A program made the position numbers and the translations under genes. Positions 40,310-47,727 of a stretch of 59,986 bases of DNA are shown here, one piece after another (within the stretch, counting starts at the first letter, position 1; every line of letters starts with the position of its first letter). The notes under the pieces are model-generated. The model saw only the letters and a list, made by a program, of their open reading frames with translations, had not been told where the DNA came from and did not search any database. Source of the DNA: CAXYVC01 sp964292295 (GTDB lineage: Bacteria; Acidobacteriota; Holophagae; Holophagales; Holophagaceae); assembly GCA_964292295.1 (NCBI GenBank), contig CAXYVC010000001.1:1-59986 (forward strand), read 5' to 3'.

Positions 40310-40686
40310 TGGCACACCTCCGGCCTGCCCACCCGGCACTTCTCCCCCAAGACCAGCTTCAGCGCGCGCCCCAGTTCCAGCATGGCGGGGGTGCAGTCGG
40401 AGGCCGGATCGATCATCACCCCGCCCGTGCCATCGAAATGCAGCTCAAGGAAACCCGCGCCGGGGATATAGGTGCAGGCATGGTCCAGCACGCCGGGAAT
40501 CCCTTCCTCGGGTGCGGCCATGGCCCGGATGTCCCGGATGATCCGGCGCAAGTCCTGGGGGGCCCAGGAAGGGAAGAATTCCCGCGCGTGAGCTTCGGCC
40601 CTGGCGTATCTTTGGGATAGCGTTTCACTGTGATTTTCAATGGGCCCGCGTTCGCATCGTGGGCCTTTCTTGTAGGGGGTCGGCAT
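40306..40686 (-). CDS. Unknown element protein upstream of primase-helicase
   Basis: 126 residues from ATG 40686 (MPTPYKKGPRCERGPIENHS). Helical N-terminal part (YARAEAHAREFFPSWAPQDL), then a compact beta-rich end containing YIPGAGFLELHFDGTGGVMI. No family recognised. It is coupled on both sides: its ATG overlaps the preceding stop (TAATG) and its stop overlaps the primase-helicase ATG (ATGA). So it is probably made in step with the replication protein. Confidence 0.65.
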   Translation of the reverse strand: MPTPYKKGPRCERGPIENHSETLSQRYARAEAHAREFFPSWAPQDLRRIIRDIRAMAAPEEGIPGVLDHACTYIPGAGFLELHFDGTGGVMIDPASDCTPAMLELGRALKLVLGEKCRVGRPEVCQ

Positions 40687-41111
40687 TAACGAGCCCCTTT
40701 CGGCTGGGGCCGCTTCGCCTTCTTCTGCGTCGGTTCGGGCTTCGAACCGCCATCCAGGGCCCAGCCCCTCCAGAGCGCGGACCACATGATCTCCGGGCAC
40801 GGCCGGGAGGCGTTGCGGAAGGACTTCGCCATAGATGGCGAATCTTCCTGAGCCTGCAGGACGATGCGGGCGCACTCCTGGGCCTTCTGGCGCCAGCCGT
40901 CCAGGATGCCCTTGGCCATGGCCTCCGGGGTGGTGTTGAAGCGCGGGGCCACGTCCCGCAGGCGGTCTACCAGCAGGCTTGGAACGGCCATCATGACAAG
41001 GGCTTGGAACTCCGCACAGGTGATGGCGATGTCATCGAATGAGGCGAGGAAACAGCCCTGCTCAAGGGCAAGACGGAGCAGCTCGTGATGATCCAGTTTC
41101 GGTGTCTGCAT
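40686..41111 (-). CDS. Unknown element protein downstream of the AlpA/Xis-like gene
   Basis: 141 residues, mostly alpha-helical (LDHHELLRLALEQGCFLASF; LVDRLRDVAPRFNTTPEAMA), ending in a lysine/arginine-rich tail (KPEPTQKKAKRPQPKGAR) that could contact nucleic acid. No family recognised. The ATG at 41111 follows the stop of the AlpA/Xis-like gene by one base, and its stop overlaps the next start, so it belongs to the AlpA-to-primase operon. Confidence 0.65.
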   Translation of the reverse strand: MQTPKLDHHELLRLALEQGCFLASFDDIAITCAEFQALVMMAVPSLLVDRLRDVAPRFNTTPEAMAKGILDGWRQKAQECARIVLQAQEDSPSMAKSFRNASRPCPEIMWSALWRGWALDGGSKPEPTQKKAKRPQPKGAR

Positions 41112-41112
41112 C

Positions 41113-41355
41113 TCACACTTCCTGCGCTTCGGTAGTACCGGCCAAGCGAGCCAGGAAGGCCTCTAGCTCTGAGACGGCGATGAGGCGGCGGGAACCGGCC
41201 TTGGCAAACTTCAGCGTTCCGGCCTTCATGCAGTTGTAGAGCGTGCTCTTGCTCAATCCTGTGGATTCGGCAGCCTCGGGAACCGAGAGACACACCCTGG
41301 CTACAGGTGGGCGCTCAGCAGGGGCGGCGGGGGTTGGTTTCCTGAGTTTCGGCAT
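41113..41355 (-). CDS. AlpA/excisionase-family helix-turn-helix protein
   Basis: 80 residues from ATG 41355 with GAGGG seven bases upstream. A single MerR-like winged HTH: VCLSVPEAAESTGLSKSTLY, NCMKAGTLKFAKAGSRRLIA and VSELEAFLARL (about 25-75), the classic excisionase/AlpA pattern. In satellites and prophages such proteins act as recombination directionality factors and/or activators of the replication operon. It heads the operon running through two unknown genes to the primase-helicase. A strong inverted repeat covers its ribosome-binding site. Confidence 0.85.
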   Translation of the reverse strand: MPKLRKPTPAAPAERPPVARVCLSVPEAAESTGLSKSTLYNCMKAGTLKFAKAGSRRLIAVSELEAFLARLAGTTEAQEV

Positions 41356-41361
41356 TGGTGG

Positions 41362-41401
41362 CCCTCGATGCATAGGGGCAAGCGGCCCCATGCATTGAGG
41401 G
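41362..41401. promoter_or_regulatory. Inverted repeat covering the AlpA/Xis ribosome-binding site
   Basis: The arms CCCTCGATGCATAGGGG (41362-41378) and CCCCATGCATTGAGGG (41386-41401) pair with one mismatch and one bulge. On the minus strand the GAGGG ribosome-binding site of the AlpA/Xis-like gene lies inside the stem. It could act as an RNA switch limiting translation or as a protein operator; the sequence alone does not decide. Confidence 0.5.
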
Positions 41402-41427
41402 TCATGCGTGGAGGGAATAAGCACAGG

Positions 41428-41465
41428 ACACGCACCCCCTTATGGTTAGACGGGGGGGTGTGTGT
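41428..41465 (-). terminator. Hairpin between the early operon and the AlpA operon
   Basis: ACACGCACCCCC (41428-41439) pairs with GGGGGTGTGTGT (41454-41465) with one G-T wobble: a 12-bp stem with a 14-base loop. It starts three bases after the stop of the 198-residue gene on the minus strand. There is no T run, so it is either a terminator or an attenuator. Confidence 0.5.
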
Positions 41466-41467
41466 AT

Positions 41468-42064
41468 TTACCGAAGAGGCTTCACGCGGGCCGTGGAACG
41501 TTCTGCAAATCGTGAGCCAGGCCTGTATTCCTCCCGCCTTTCCCATGCGTGGATCGCGGCGGCGATTTCTTGGGCATGGGCCTTTGGGCAGTTCAAGAGG
41601 CCCAGAATGCGGGCGAAGAGAGCATCCCGCGGCCCTGAGTTATCTTCGCGCCTAGCGCCGTTGCACTGCTTCTTCATCGCTTGGGAATGTCGTTGGGCTC
41701 GAAGGGCAAAAACCTCAAGCTCATCCAGTCGGCTCACTGGCATCTCGCCGGGCACCACAGGCAAGCAATCTTTGATGGCCTCGTATCCCTCCGGGGCTTC
41801 AACAGCAGCATCCAAGCGAATCGCGCATGCCAACATCCCAAGATCGTTGAGGGCCTCGATAAGAGAGCGCGTGACATTCGCCACATGACCCCATTGGGCC
41901 TCGGCATCTTTCCACGTCTCCAAACAGGGGCCACGTCCGTAATCGTCTGCAATCCAGCAAAGACGGCCCCAGTGACCCGTTATCGCACGTTGAACGGTCA
42001 CCGAGGCGGGGCCTTCCACCTTTTCAAGCATCGTCCGGAGCCTGATTTGTTCGCTGTCATCCAT
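41468..42064 (-). CDS. Unknown element protein (198 aa)
   Basis: 198 residues from ATG 42064, which has a strong AGGAGG four bases upstream. Predominantly helical with no membrane segment (LIEALNDLGMLACAIRLDAA; LDELEVFALRAQRHSQAMKK; AQEIAAAIHAWERREEYRPG). No recognised motif. It is the last gene before a hairpin and probably belongs to the operon started by the ribbon-helix-helix-like gene. Base composition is visibly less GC-rich than the flanking chromosome. Confidence 0.65.
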   Translation of the reverse strand: MDDSEQIRLRTMLEKVEGPASVTVQRAITGHWGRLCWIADDYGRGPCLETWKDAEAQWGHVANVTRSLIEALNDLGMLACAIRLDAAVEAPEGYEAIKDCLPVVPGEMPVSRLDELEVFALRAQRHSQAMKKQCNGARREDNSGPRDALFARILGLLNCPKAHAQEIAAAIHAWERREEYRPGSRFAERSTARVKPLR

Positions 42065-42164
42065 GCATCCTCCTACCGGATGCCCTACATGGAGCGGCGC
42101 GGCGGTCCCGTGTAGGTGCGGGCTTTCGGCGGCCAAACCTAGCCGCGCCGATGGACAGTTTCTG

Positions 42165-42632
42165 TCAGTTCCCTGGATGTGTCACGGTTCCAAGATTCGA
42201 GGTCTCAAAGCCATGAGGAATCTTGGCGCGCCCGGCACGGAAGGCACGGGCCCATCGGATTGCCTCTGCGATGGCAGCGTGGTGAGGGCGGGGAGCTCGC
42301 AGACCATCCATCTCATCGGTAGAGGCGAACGCCAGCCAGCGCACCGCGGGATGGGGATCGTTGATGAACATCTGGAGCATGTTGGCGTCTTTTGCATCCA
42401 GGGCCAGACGAATCCGCATCAAGCGGCTTTCCCAATGCCCCAAATCCTGGTTTCGAATCTGCGCGAGGAGCCAGAGTTCACGCTCGCCCTCTGAAGCGGA
42501 AGCCCACCATGCAGCGGCTTTCCCGCGAAGAGCAGGCCGAAGAAGGGCCACCACGTCCGCAGGGGGCTTGGTTTGTCGGGCCTCTTCAGATCCGATCGAT
42601 TCATGGAAGGATTCAACAGCAGCGACACTCAT
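42165..42632 (-). CDS. Unknown element protein (155 aa)
   Basis: 155 residues from ATG 42632 (GTG 42635 is one codon upstream). GGAGG sits seven bases before the ATG, and the start region overlaps the stop of the ribbon-helix-helix-like gene (GTGATGA), so the two are coupled. The protein is Trp- and Arg-rich (GKAAAWWASASEGERELWLL; DPHPAVRWLAFASTDEMDGL) and mostly helical. A HEAT-repeat-like helix pair (NDPHPAVRWLAF) is suggestive only. Confidence 0.65.
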   Translation of the reverse strand: MSVAAVESFHESIGSEEARQTKPPADVVALLRPALRGKAAAWWASASEGERELWLLAQIRNQDLGHWESRLMRIRLALDAKDANMLQMFINDPHPAVRWLAFASTDEMDGLRAPRPHHAAIAEAIRWARAFRAGRAKIPHGFETSNLGTVTHPGN

Positions 42633-43018
42633 CACTTTTCCTCCGATACTGGGCCCTTGGCCCGTTGATTGATCCCATGCGAAGCCAGCAACAGGGCTTG
42701 CCCCCAGGCACGGCGAAGGGCGCGAGCGGCGGCGCGTGGATCCTCCTGGGCCTCCAGGAAAGCGCAGGCCTCCCGCGCCATCTCCAGGACCACGGCGGGC
42801 ATCTGAGGCCGCGGAGCGGGCGGGACCTGGCCAGCCAAGGCCACACGAATTAAATCATCCACCACACGCCACACGGGCAGCCCGGCGGCCTCGGCATGGG
42901 CCTCCAGGATGGAGGCCGCTTCAGGGCTCAAATCCAGGCGCATCCGTGCTACGGGGCCACGTTGGGGCCGTCCGCCGCCCCTTCCCTGTCCCACTCCTGG
43001 ATTCTTCGCGGTCACCAT
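42632..43018 (-). CDS. Ribbon-helix-helix-like (CopG/Arc-type) DNA-binding protein
   Basis: 128 residues. A basic N-terminus (GQGRGGGRPQRGPVARMRLD) leads into a ribbon-helix-helix-like segment: strand VARMRLDLSPEA, then helices ASILEAHAEAAGLP and VWRVVDDLIRVALAG (about 22-60). A helical C-terminal domain follows. It is the first gene after the integrase and is preceded by an AT-rich promoter-like region with an inverted repeat. So it is a good candidate for the element's master repressor, by position and fold only. Confidence 0.6.
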   Translation of the reverse strand: MVTAKNPGVGQGRGGGRPQRGPVARMRLDLSPEAASILEAHAEAAGLPVWRVVDDLIRVALAGQVPPAPRPQMPAVVLEMAREACAFLEAQEDPRAAARALRRAWGQALLLASHGINQRAKGPVSEEK

Positions 43019-43095
43019 GGATCACCCCCTTGCCCAAGAGGATGCCCACGCGCGCGCGAGGAATCAAGAAAGTTTTTGGGCCAGAACAACTTTCG

Positions 43096-43136
43096 ATAAT
43101 AGTCATTATGTAACCTTGACGGCTTCGCAAGTGCAA
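43096..43136 (-). promoter_or_regulatory. Candidate promoter and operator for the element's early operon
   Basis: On the minus strand TTGCAC (43136-43131) and TTACAT (43113-43108) are separated by 17 bp, a plausible -35/-10 pair about 90 bases upstream of the ribbon-helix-helix-like gene. Overlapping the -10 is a perfect inverted repeat ATAAT-AGTC-ATTAT (43096-43109), well placed for a repressor. The surrounding 150 bp are distinctly AT-rich. Confidence 0.4.
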
Positions 43137-43268
43137 ACATTTCAGCACCGGAAAAGCTTCAATGCCGTATTCATCACACCATGAAGGGCATAGCCATTAT
43201 GGACCTACCCTTGGGGCTGTGTCTCCGAAAATGAGATCCAGCCTCTAGCGCGGGCGGCGGCCTCCGGA

Positions 43269-43292
43269 GTTTTCGCCCTTTTGGGTGAAAAC
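43269..43292 (-). terminator. Terminator hairpin after the integrase gene
   Basis: GTTTTCGCCC-TTTT-GGGTGAAAAC: a 10-bp stem with one G-T pair and a tetraloop, beginning one base beyond the integrase stop. This isolates the integrase transcript from the downstream early operon. Confidence 0.65.
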
Positions 43293-43293
43293 C

Positions 43294-44691
43294 TCAGGCC
43301 TTCTTGATCTCCAACGGCGCCACTTTCGATCCCTCCATCAAGCCGAGCTTCGGCATCAGGGCTCGGATGGAGTCAGCCAGGGCAGAGGGGGCCAGGTGCC
43401 CATAGTGCTTCTCCACCATCCGCGTATCCGAGTGTCCAAGCTGAGCCGCAACGTAAGCCAGGGGGCACCCAGCGTTCACCAGCATGGAGGCGTACGAATG
43501 CCGTAGCTCGTGGAAAGTCAGGGGCTCCAGCTTTGCGGCCTCGCAGGCCTCCCGCATGTGCCGGGCTTGGTCGTTATGGCCCCAGGTGTTCCCGAGGTCT
43601 TCACGTTTCCGGCGCTCGACTTCCTTCCGGAGGAACACCGTCTCTCCGGCAGGCCTTCCGGCGGTCAGCTCCGCGAAGAGGGCTTTCCCCTCATCGGTCA
43701 GCACCACATGGCGGGGTTTCCCGCTCTTTGATTCCGCGATGAAGATGGTTCCAGCCGTGGCGTTGAAGTCCTCCACCCGCACGCGGGCCAACTCGCCATA
43801 TCGGGCCCCGGTCAGCAGGGCCCCCTGAACCAGACGCCTGAATTCTGGAGGGCAGGTGTTCACCAAGCGCACCTGTTCCTCTTTCGACAGGAAGCGGACA
43901 CGGGCATTCCCGACTCCCCGATAGGGCTTCACGGACTGCCAAGCTTCCCCGCTGTTCACCCGGCGGCGGTCCAAGGCATGGTTCAGCGCGGCCTTGAGCA
44001 CGGTCAACACGCGGTTGGCACTGTCTTTCCTGGCTCGCTTCTCATCTTCGGTCATGGGCGGGGCCGGAGGCACGGGTGCGGGTTTAAGAGGCCTCGGAAC
44101 CTTGAAATTCCGAGGCTTCGGGGCCGGTGCATCTGCATCCTGGATCATCTTGGTTCGCACCCGGCGGGGGGCTTCCGCCACCTTGGCAAGCCAGGATTCA
44201 AGACGCCCCCGGGTCAGGATCGCCACGGGCAGAGGGCCCAATTCCGGCATGATCCACGCTCCGGCCCGTTGCTCGTCCCGTTTCAGCCCCTTCATGCCCC
44301 GGCGCTTCCCGGCCTCGAAGTAATCCCGCATGGCATCCGCCACAGTGTAGGGGCCTTGTGGCACCTTTTCCCCACCTGCCTCCCGGCGAATCGCTTCCGC
44401 ACAGGTCTTGAACCACTCCGCCGCCTTCGCCTGCGCTTGGGCATAGCTGAACACCTGTGCCCCATCTGCTTCCTGAAAGTCATCCGCAGTTCCAAGGGCT
44501 GTCTTCTTGGAGGTTCGGCTTTCCGCCAAGTAGAGACGGGCCCTCCATGTGCCAGCTCCGCCTTTCGAAGGCTTGAAGTACCCCAAGGCTTGCCCGGGAG
44601 CCATGGCGATCCAATAGGGCTCCGGCCCAGCGTGGAGCTTCGCCCGCGCCGAACGGGTATCCAGCTTGGCGCTTCGCATCGTCCGGGCCAT
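43294..44691 (-). CDS. int: Tyrosine-type site-specific integrase of the tRNA-Glu(CTC) element
   Basis: 465 residues from ATG 44691, which follows GGAGG; a GTG at 44721 would extend it but lies in the arm-type repeat. An N-terminal arm-binding region (about 35-110) and a core-binding SAM-like domain (about 115-250, including KRARKDSANRVLTVLKAALN) precede the catalytic domain. Catalytic residues: Arg ~297 (LLTGARYGELARV), HxxR ~394-397 (TFHELRHSYAS), His ~420 (LGHSDTRMVEKHYGHL) and nucleophile Tyr ~430. It lies at the right end, pointing inward. It is clearly homologous to the integrase at 53551-54936, whose own site is the other tRNA-Glu. Confidence 0.95.
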   Translation of the reverse strand: MARTMRSAKLDTRSARAKLHAGPEPYWIAMAPGQALGYFKPSKGGAGTWRARLYLAESRTSKKTALGTADDFQEADGAQVFSYAQAQAKAAEWFKTCAEAIRREAGGEKVPQGPYTVADAMRDYFEAGKRRGMKGLKRDEQRAGAWIMPELGPLPVAILTRGRLESWLAKVAEAPRRVRTKMIQDADAPAPKPRNFKVPRPLKPAPVPPAPPMTEDEKRARKDSANRVLTVLKAALNHALDRRRVNSGEAWQSVKPYRGVGNARVRFLSKEEQVRLVNTCPPEFRRLVQGALLTGARYGELARVRVEDFNATAGTIFIAESKSGKPRHVVLTDEGKALFAELTAGRPAGETVFLRKEVERRKREDLGNTWGHNDQARHMREACEAAKLEPLTFHELRHSYASMLVNAGCPLAYVAAQLGHSDTRMVEKHYGHLAPSALADSIRALMPKLGLMEGSKVAPLEIKKA

Positions 44692-44708
44692 ACCCCCCTC
44701 CAGATTCC

Positions 44709-44732
44709 ACGGGAAAACCACGGGAAAAAGAT
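44709..44732 (+). repeat. Candidate integrase arm-type repeat, right copy
   Basis: Exact direct copy of 36036-36059, located 102 bp inside the right attachment repeat and just upstream of the integrase start. Integrase binding here could also repress its own promoter. Confidence 0.65.
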
Positions 44733-44834
44733 AACGCTGGAAGGACTTGGGCGCAAACGGTCGGCAATGGTCGATATAATTGCATTTTCAGGAACTTGCC
44801 TTTTCCATGCATGTCCACTTACGGCGATAGTTAG

Positions 44835-44884
44835 GCCCTCTCACGGCGGTAGCAGGGGTTCGAGTCCCCTTGGGGCTACCACTC
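44835..44884 (+). repeat. Attachment-site repeat, copy 2 (3' half of tRNA-Glu only)
   Basis: Exact 50-bp copy of 35920-35969. It contains the anticodon loop, T arm, acceptor 3' strand and CCA of tRNA-Glu but no 5' half, so it is not a functional tRNA. It marks the right element-chromosome boundary. The 345 bases between the integrase and the hydrolase gene hold only this, the arm repeat and two hairpins. Confidence 0.92.
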
Positions 44885-44885
44885 T

Positions 44886-44913
44886 GGCACCTAGAGAAAT
44901 CTAGGTGCCTTTT
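44886..44913 (+). terminator. Original tRNA-Glu(CTC) terminator, displaced by the element
   Basis: GGCACCTAGA-GAAA-TCTAGGTGCC plus TTTT: a perfect 10-bp stem. It is homologous to the hairpin at 35971-35998 with three substitutions. Its perfection suggests this is the ancestral host copy. Confidence 0.8.
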
Positions 44914-44983
44914 GCTATATGCCGGGATGAAGCCAGCCTGGTCGCTGATGTCCGCCGCAAAGAAAGGCTCGCGTGATGCCCAC

Positions 44984-45028
44984 CCGGAAGGGAAGAAGCC
45001 CGCGTAATGCGGGCTTCTTCCCTTCCGG
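44984..45028 (-). terminator. Perfect 20-bp inverted repeat, terminator of the hydrolase gene
   Basis: CCGGAAGGGAAGAAGCCCGC (44984-45003) is the exact reverse complement of 45009-45028, with a five-base loop GTAAT. It lies 11 bases beyond the hydrolase stop on the minus strand; the stem itself includes the pyrimidine-rich stretch. Confidence 0.75.
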
Positions 45029-45039
45029 ACCGGCGTGTT

Positions 45040-47403
45040 CTACTGCCCTTGGGCGGTCCCGATTTGGTCGAGGAGGATGACGCCCTTGGGGGTGCGGTCG
45101 AAGCGCAGGCGGATCGCCTTCAGGGCCCCGGGGGCGAAGCCGGTCTGGGCTGTGCGGAAGCGGTCCAGGGGCAGCTCGAAGGTCTGGAAGACTGGTTCCC
45201 AGGCAGCCTTGTAGGCCTCCTGCTCGAAGGCGTCCCACTTGGTGAGGCGCACCTTCAGCACGGGCTGGAGGGGACGGAAGGCGGAGAGGGGCAGCGCGGC
45301 CACGCGGCCATCCCGGCCCACGAGCTCCACCGTGAAATCCACGGGATCCTTGGCCTTGGGTTCCTTCTCCTTGCCTTGCGTCTTGGCCTTCTCGTCCTTC
45401 TTCGGCGCGTTCTTGGCTGCCTCGCCCTTCTTGGCGTCCTCCTCCGGCATGGGGTTGTCATCGGTGTCCGCCAGGGTCAGCACCAGACGATCCCCCTCGG
45501 GCTTCCATCCTTCCGCCAGGGCCAGGGTGTAGGTCGGCTTGGATGCGGGGCGGCTCTCCCGGTCCCAGCCCAGCCAGAGGCCCTTGTGGCGGAAACTGAA
45601 CTCCCCTCCGCGGCCCTTCACGACGCGCTCCTTCCAGACCGTCAGGTCTTCGCCGGAGAGGCCCGCACCGGGCAGGGTGGCGGTGCAGGGATCGATGTCT
45701 TCCTCGAAGGTGGCCAGGGGGCGGAAGCTCGGATCCTGGTACTGGCTCTGCAGGATGGTCTTCGGCAGCCAGGCGGCGCCGGCGCGGGGATCCCGGAAGA
45801 ACGCGGTGTAGCCGCGCTGGTCCTTGAGGGAGGCTTCGAGGCAGGCGCTGAGGGCGACTTCCGCGACCTTCCGCTGTTCGGCTGCAGGCAGCAGGGCGCC
45901 GGGCGCCAGGAAGTGCTTCGTCGGCTCGCCGTGGTCGAAGGCTCCCCACACGGAATTGAACTGGCCGTGGTTGGCCCGGTGGACGTGGAGGGTGGCCTTG
46001 AAGTGGGGCAGGCCATCAGTGAAGGCCACCCGGTGGTAGGTCCGCTGTCCGGCAAAGAAGGAGACATCGGCATCATGGCTGCCCTGGAGGACGAGGTAGT
46101 CCACGTCCCGCAGCGGGGTGGGGACATCCGAAGTCTCGTACTGGCCGTCGATGGGCGCGATGGCGATGACGGCCCGGATCCCGAAGCCGAAGTGGAAGGC
46201 CTGGGTGGCGTCCTCGGGCCAGCGTGCGAGGCGGTTGTAGGCCGCTGCGATGGCCACGGCCTCGCCCCCGCGGGAGTGGCCGATGAGGCCGATGCGGTCG
46301 AGATCCACGCGCCCCTCGAAGGGGTGCCCGGGCTGGGTGTTCCAGCGGCGCCAGGCCTCCAGGTGCTTCAACAGCATCCAGCCGCGCACGGCGTTCTCCT
46401 TGCCGATGCCGCCTTCCCAGCTGCCGTTGAGGAAGTTCTCGTCCACGCTCACGAAGATGAAACCGCGGCTGGCCAGGAGCTCGCCCAGGTAGGCGTAGCC
46501 GGGGTCGCTGAAGTCCTGGGCCGTGTGGTTGCCATGGACGCAGAGCACGAGGGGGAAGGGCCCGGGGCCCTCGGGGTACCAGACCCGCCCGTTGAGGGGG
46601 AAGGCGTCCTTGCCGAAGCCCCAGTACCAGCGGCGCACCTTCTCCTGGAAGCCCTTGTGGTTCTTCAGGAAGGGGGTGGCGTCCACCGGCTCTGACTTGA
46701 AGGCGACGGTCGCGGCGTATTCCGGGCGGCGGCGATCCGACCCGCTGCCGTAGGTGAGGGTCTGGACCCTGTAGGGACCGCGCAGGGAGGGATCCGGCAG
46801 GGCGAGGGGAGGCACGGCGGGACCCGCCGCGGCGAGTTGGGTCTCCAGATTCGGATCCGCGCCAGGGCTGCGCAGCCATTGAACGAGGGCTACGCTGCCG
46901 AACAGCGTGGCCCCCACGAGGGCGCCCCCCACCAAGCGGTGGGCCCAGTGGAGCCTCCGCCGCAGGGCGACGGTGAGCCCCAGGCCGAAGCCTCCCAGGA
47001 GCGCGAGCAGCGTGGCCATCATGCGGAAGCCGATGCCCCCGGCGCCGCTCATGGCCGCGAGAAAGCCTGTTCCGAACAGGAAGGAGCCGAGGCCCCAGTA
47101 CAGGAAGCGGGGCGACCAGCTGCGGAAGGCGAGGCGCAGGAGCAGCATCACCAGGGCCGTCAGGGAGACCCCGAGGGCCGCCAGGACCAGGGCCAGAAGG
47201 ACGTCCAGGGGGCGCCAGAGCCCGGTGCGCAGGAAGGCGCCCAGGTAGCCGAAGAAGCCGAACGTGACCCCCAGGCTGCCCAGGGTCAGTCCCGGCCATC
47301 CGGCCTGGAGGAAGCCCGATATACCGCGCCCCGTGGCGCAACCGGCGCGTTTCAGGGGTTTCCATGCGGATTGCAGGATGCGGAGGGACAGGCGGAACGC
47401 CAT
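45040..47403 (-). CDS. Membrane-anchored alpha/beta hydrolase
   Basis: 787 residues from ATG 47403 (MAFRLSLRILQSAWKPLKRA). Residues ~30-170 hold about five membrane helices (LTLGSLGVTFGFFGYLGAFL; VLLALVLAALGVSLTALVML; MMATLLALLGGFGLGLTVAL). A large extracytoplasmic part follows with a PET-hydrolase/dienelactone-hydrolase-like core: LVLCVHGNHTAQD (oxyanion side), the nucleophile elbow IGLIGHSRGGEAVAIAAAYN, and an acid/His region near LVLQGSHDADVSF and VHRANHGQFNSVWG. A Lys/Glu/Ala-rich linker near 690 (KKGEAAKNAPKKDEKAKTQG) separates a C-terminal beta domain. Substrate unknown. It is divergent from the dehydrogenase operon and likely independent of it. Confidence 0.85.
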   Translation of the reverse strand: MAFRLSLRILQSAWKPLKRAGCATGRGISGFLQAGWPGLTLGSLGVTFGFFGYLGAFLRTGLWRPLDVLLALVLAALGVSLTALVMLLLRLAFRSWSPRFLYWGLGSFLFGTGFLAAMSGAGGIGFRMMATLLALLGGFGLGLTVALRRRLHWAHRLVGGALVGATLFGSVALVQWLRSPGADPNLETQLAAAGPAVPPLALPDPSLRGPYRVQTLTYGSGSDRRRPEYAATVAFKSEPVDATPFLKNHKGFQEKVRRWYWGFGKDAFPLNGRVWYPEGPGPFPLVLCVHGNHTAQDFSDPGYAYLGELLASRGFIFVSVDENFLNGSWEGGIGKENAVRGWMLLKHLEAWRRWNTQPGHPFEGRVDLDRIGLIGHSRGGEAVAIAAAYNRLARWPEDATQAFHFGFGIRAVIAIAPIDGQYETSDVPTPLRDVDYLVLQGSHDADVSFFAGQRTYHRVAFTDGLPHFKATLHVHRANHGQFNSVWGAFDHGEPTKHFLAPGALLPAAEQRKVAEVALSACLEASLKDQRGYTAFFRDPRAGAAWLPKTILQSQYQDPSFRPLATFEEDIDPCTATLPGAGLSGEDLTVWKERVVKGRGGEFSFRHKGLWLGWDRESRPASKPTYTLALAEGWKPEGDRLVLTLADTDDNPMPEEDAKKGEAAKNAPKKDEKAKTQGKEKEPKAKDPVDFTVELVGRDGRVAALPLSAFRPLQPVLKVRLTKWDAFEQEAYKAAWEPVFQTFELPLDRFRTAQTGFAPGALKAIRLRFDRTPKGVILLDQIGTAQGQ

Positions 47404-47727
47404 GGGGACTCCTAAGGGGATGGTGGGGATACCTGCCAAGGCAGAACGTCGTTTAGGTGTTGATCTGCATTCCGCAGTCCGTTCTACCGCACATGGCCGC
47501 AAGGCTTCTCGATCCTCATGGCGGAGGTACGGCCGAGCGCCCCGGCGCTCGCGTCGGGCACCTGGGCTTCGTTGGGGAAGCAGCTGCTTGCTCGCATCCG
47601 GCCAAGGGGGCGACCGATGGCGCGGCCCTCAACCGCATCCCAGGTTCCGGCATCTCATGGCCTGAGGCGTGAACCGCCTCGCTCCGGAAAACAGCTCCGC
47701 AAGCGCCCTTGCCGCAGGGAGGACGTG
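47404..47727. promoter_or_regulatory. 324-bp divergent intergenic region between hydrolase and pdhA
   Basis: Must hold the promoters of both the hydrolase gene and the dehydrogenase operon. An open frame extends the E1-alpha gene upstream to 47518, but its ~70 extra residues are arginine/proline-rich and unlike any E1 N-terminus, so I treat them as non-coding. No clear -35/-10 pair or regulator site stands out. Confidence 0.45.

Larger units (their letters stand above)
35920..44884. mobile_element. Integrated satellite-like element in tRNA-Glu(CTC), ~8.9 kb
   Basis: Seen: an exact 50-bp direct repeat at both ends within and beside tRNA-Glu, 24-bp direct repeats just inside each end, a tyrosine integrase beside the right end, and all recognisable genes on the minus strand. 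Base composition and coding density differ from the host, with several AT-richer gaps. Contents in transcription order: integrase; ribbon-helix-helix-like protein; two unknowns; AlpA/Xis-like protein; two unknowns; primase-helicase; iteron-like region; small protein; Nu1-like HTH protein. No capsid, tail, lysis, relaxase or type IV secretion genes are seen. Known: integrase + AlpA + primase-replicase + terminase small subunit in 8-18 kb is the layout of Gram-negative phage-inducible chromosomal islands. Inferred: this is a phage satellite. An integrative plasmid-like element is the alternative. Confidence 0.85.

Noticed and set aside
44835..44884. Second tRNA-Glu(CTC) gene
   Set aside because: Only the 3' half is present; upstream sequence cannot form the acceptor 5' strand or D arm. 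It is the right attachment copy.
47518..47727. N-terminal 70-residue extension of the E1-alpha gene
   Set aside because: Arg/Pro/Ser-rich and unlike E1-alpha N-termini, while GTG 47728 has AGGGAGG at the right distance and the protein aligns from there.
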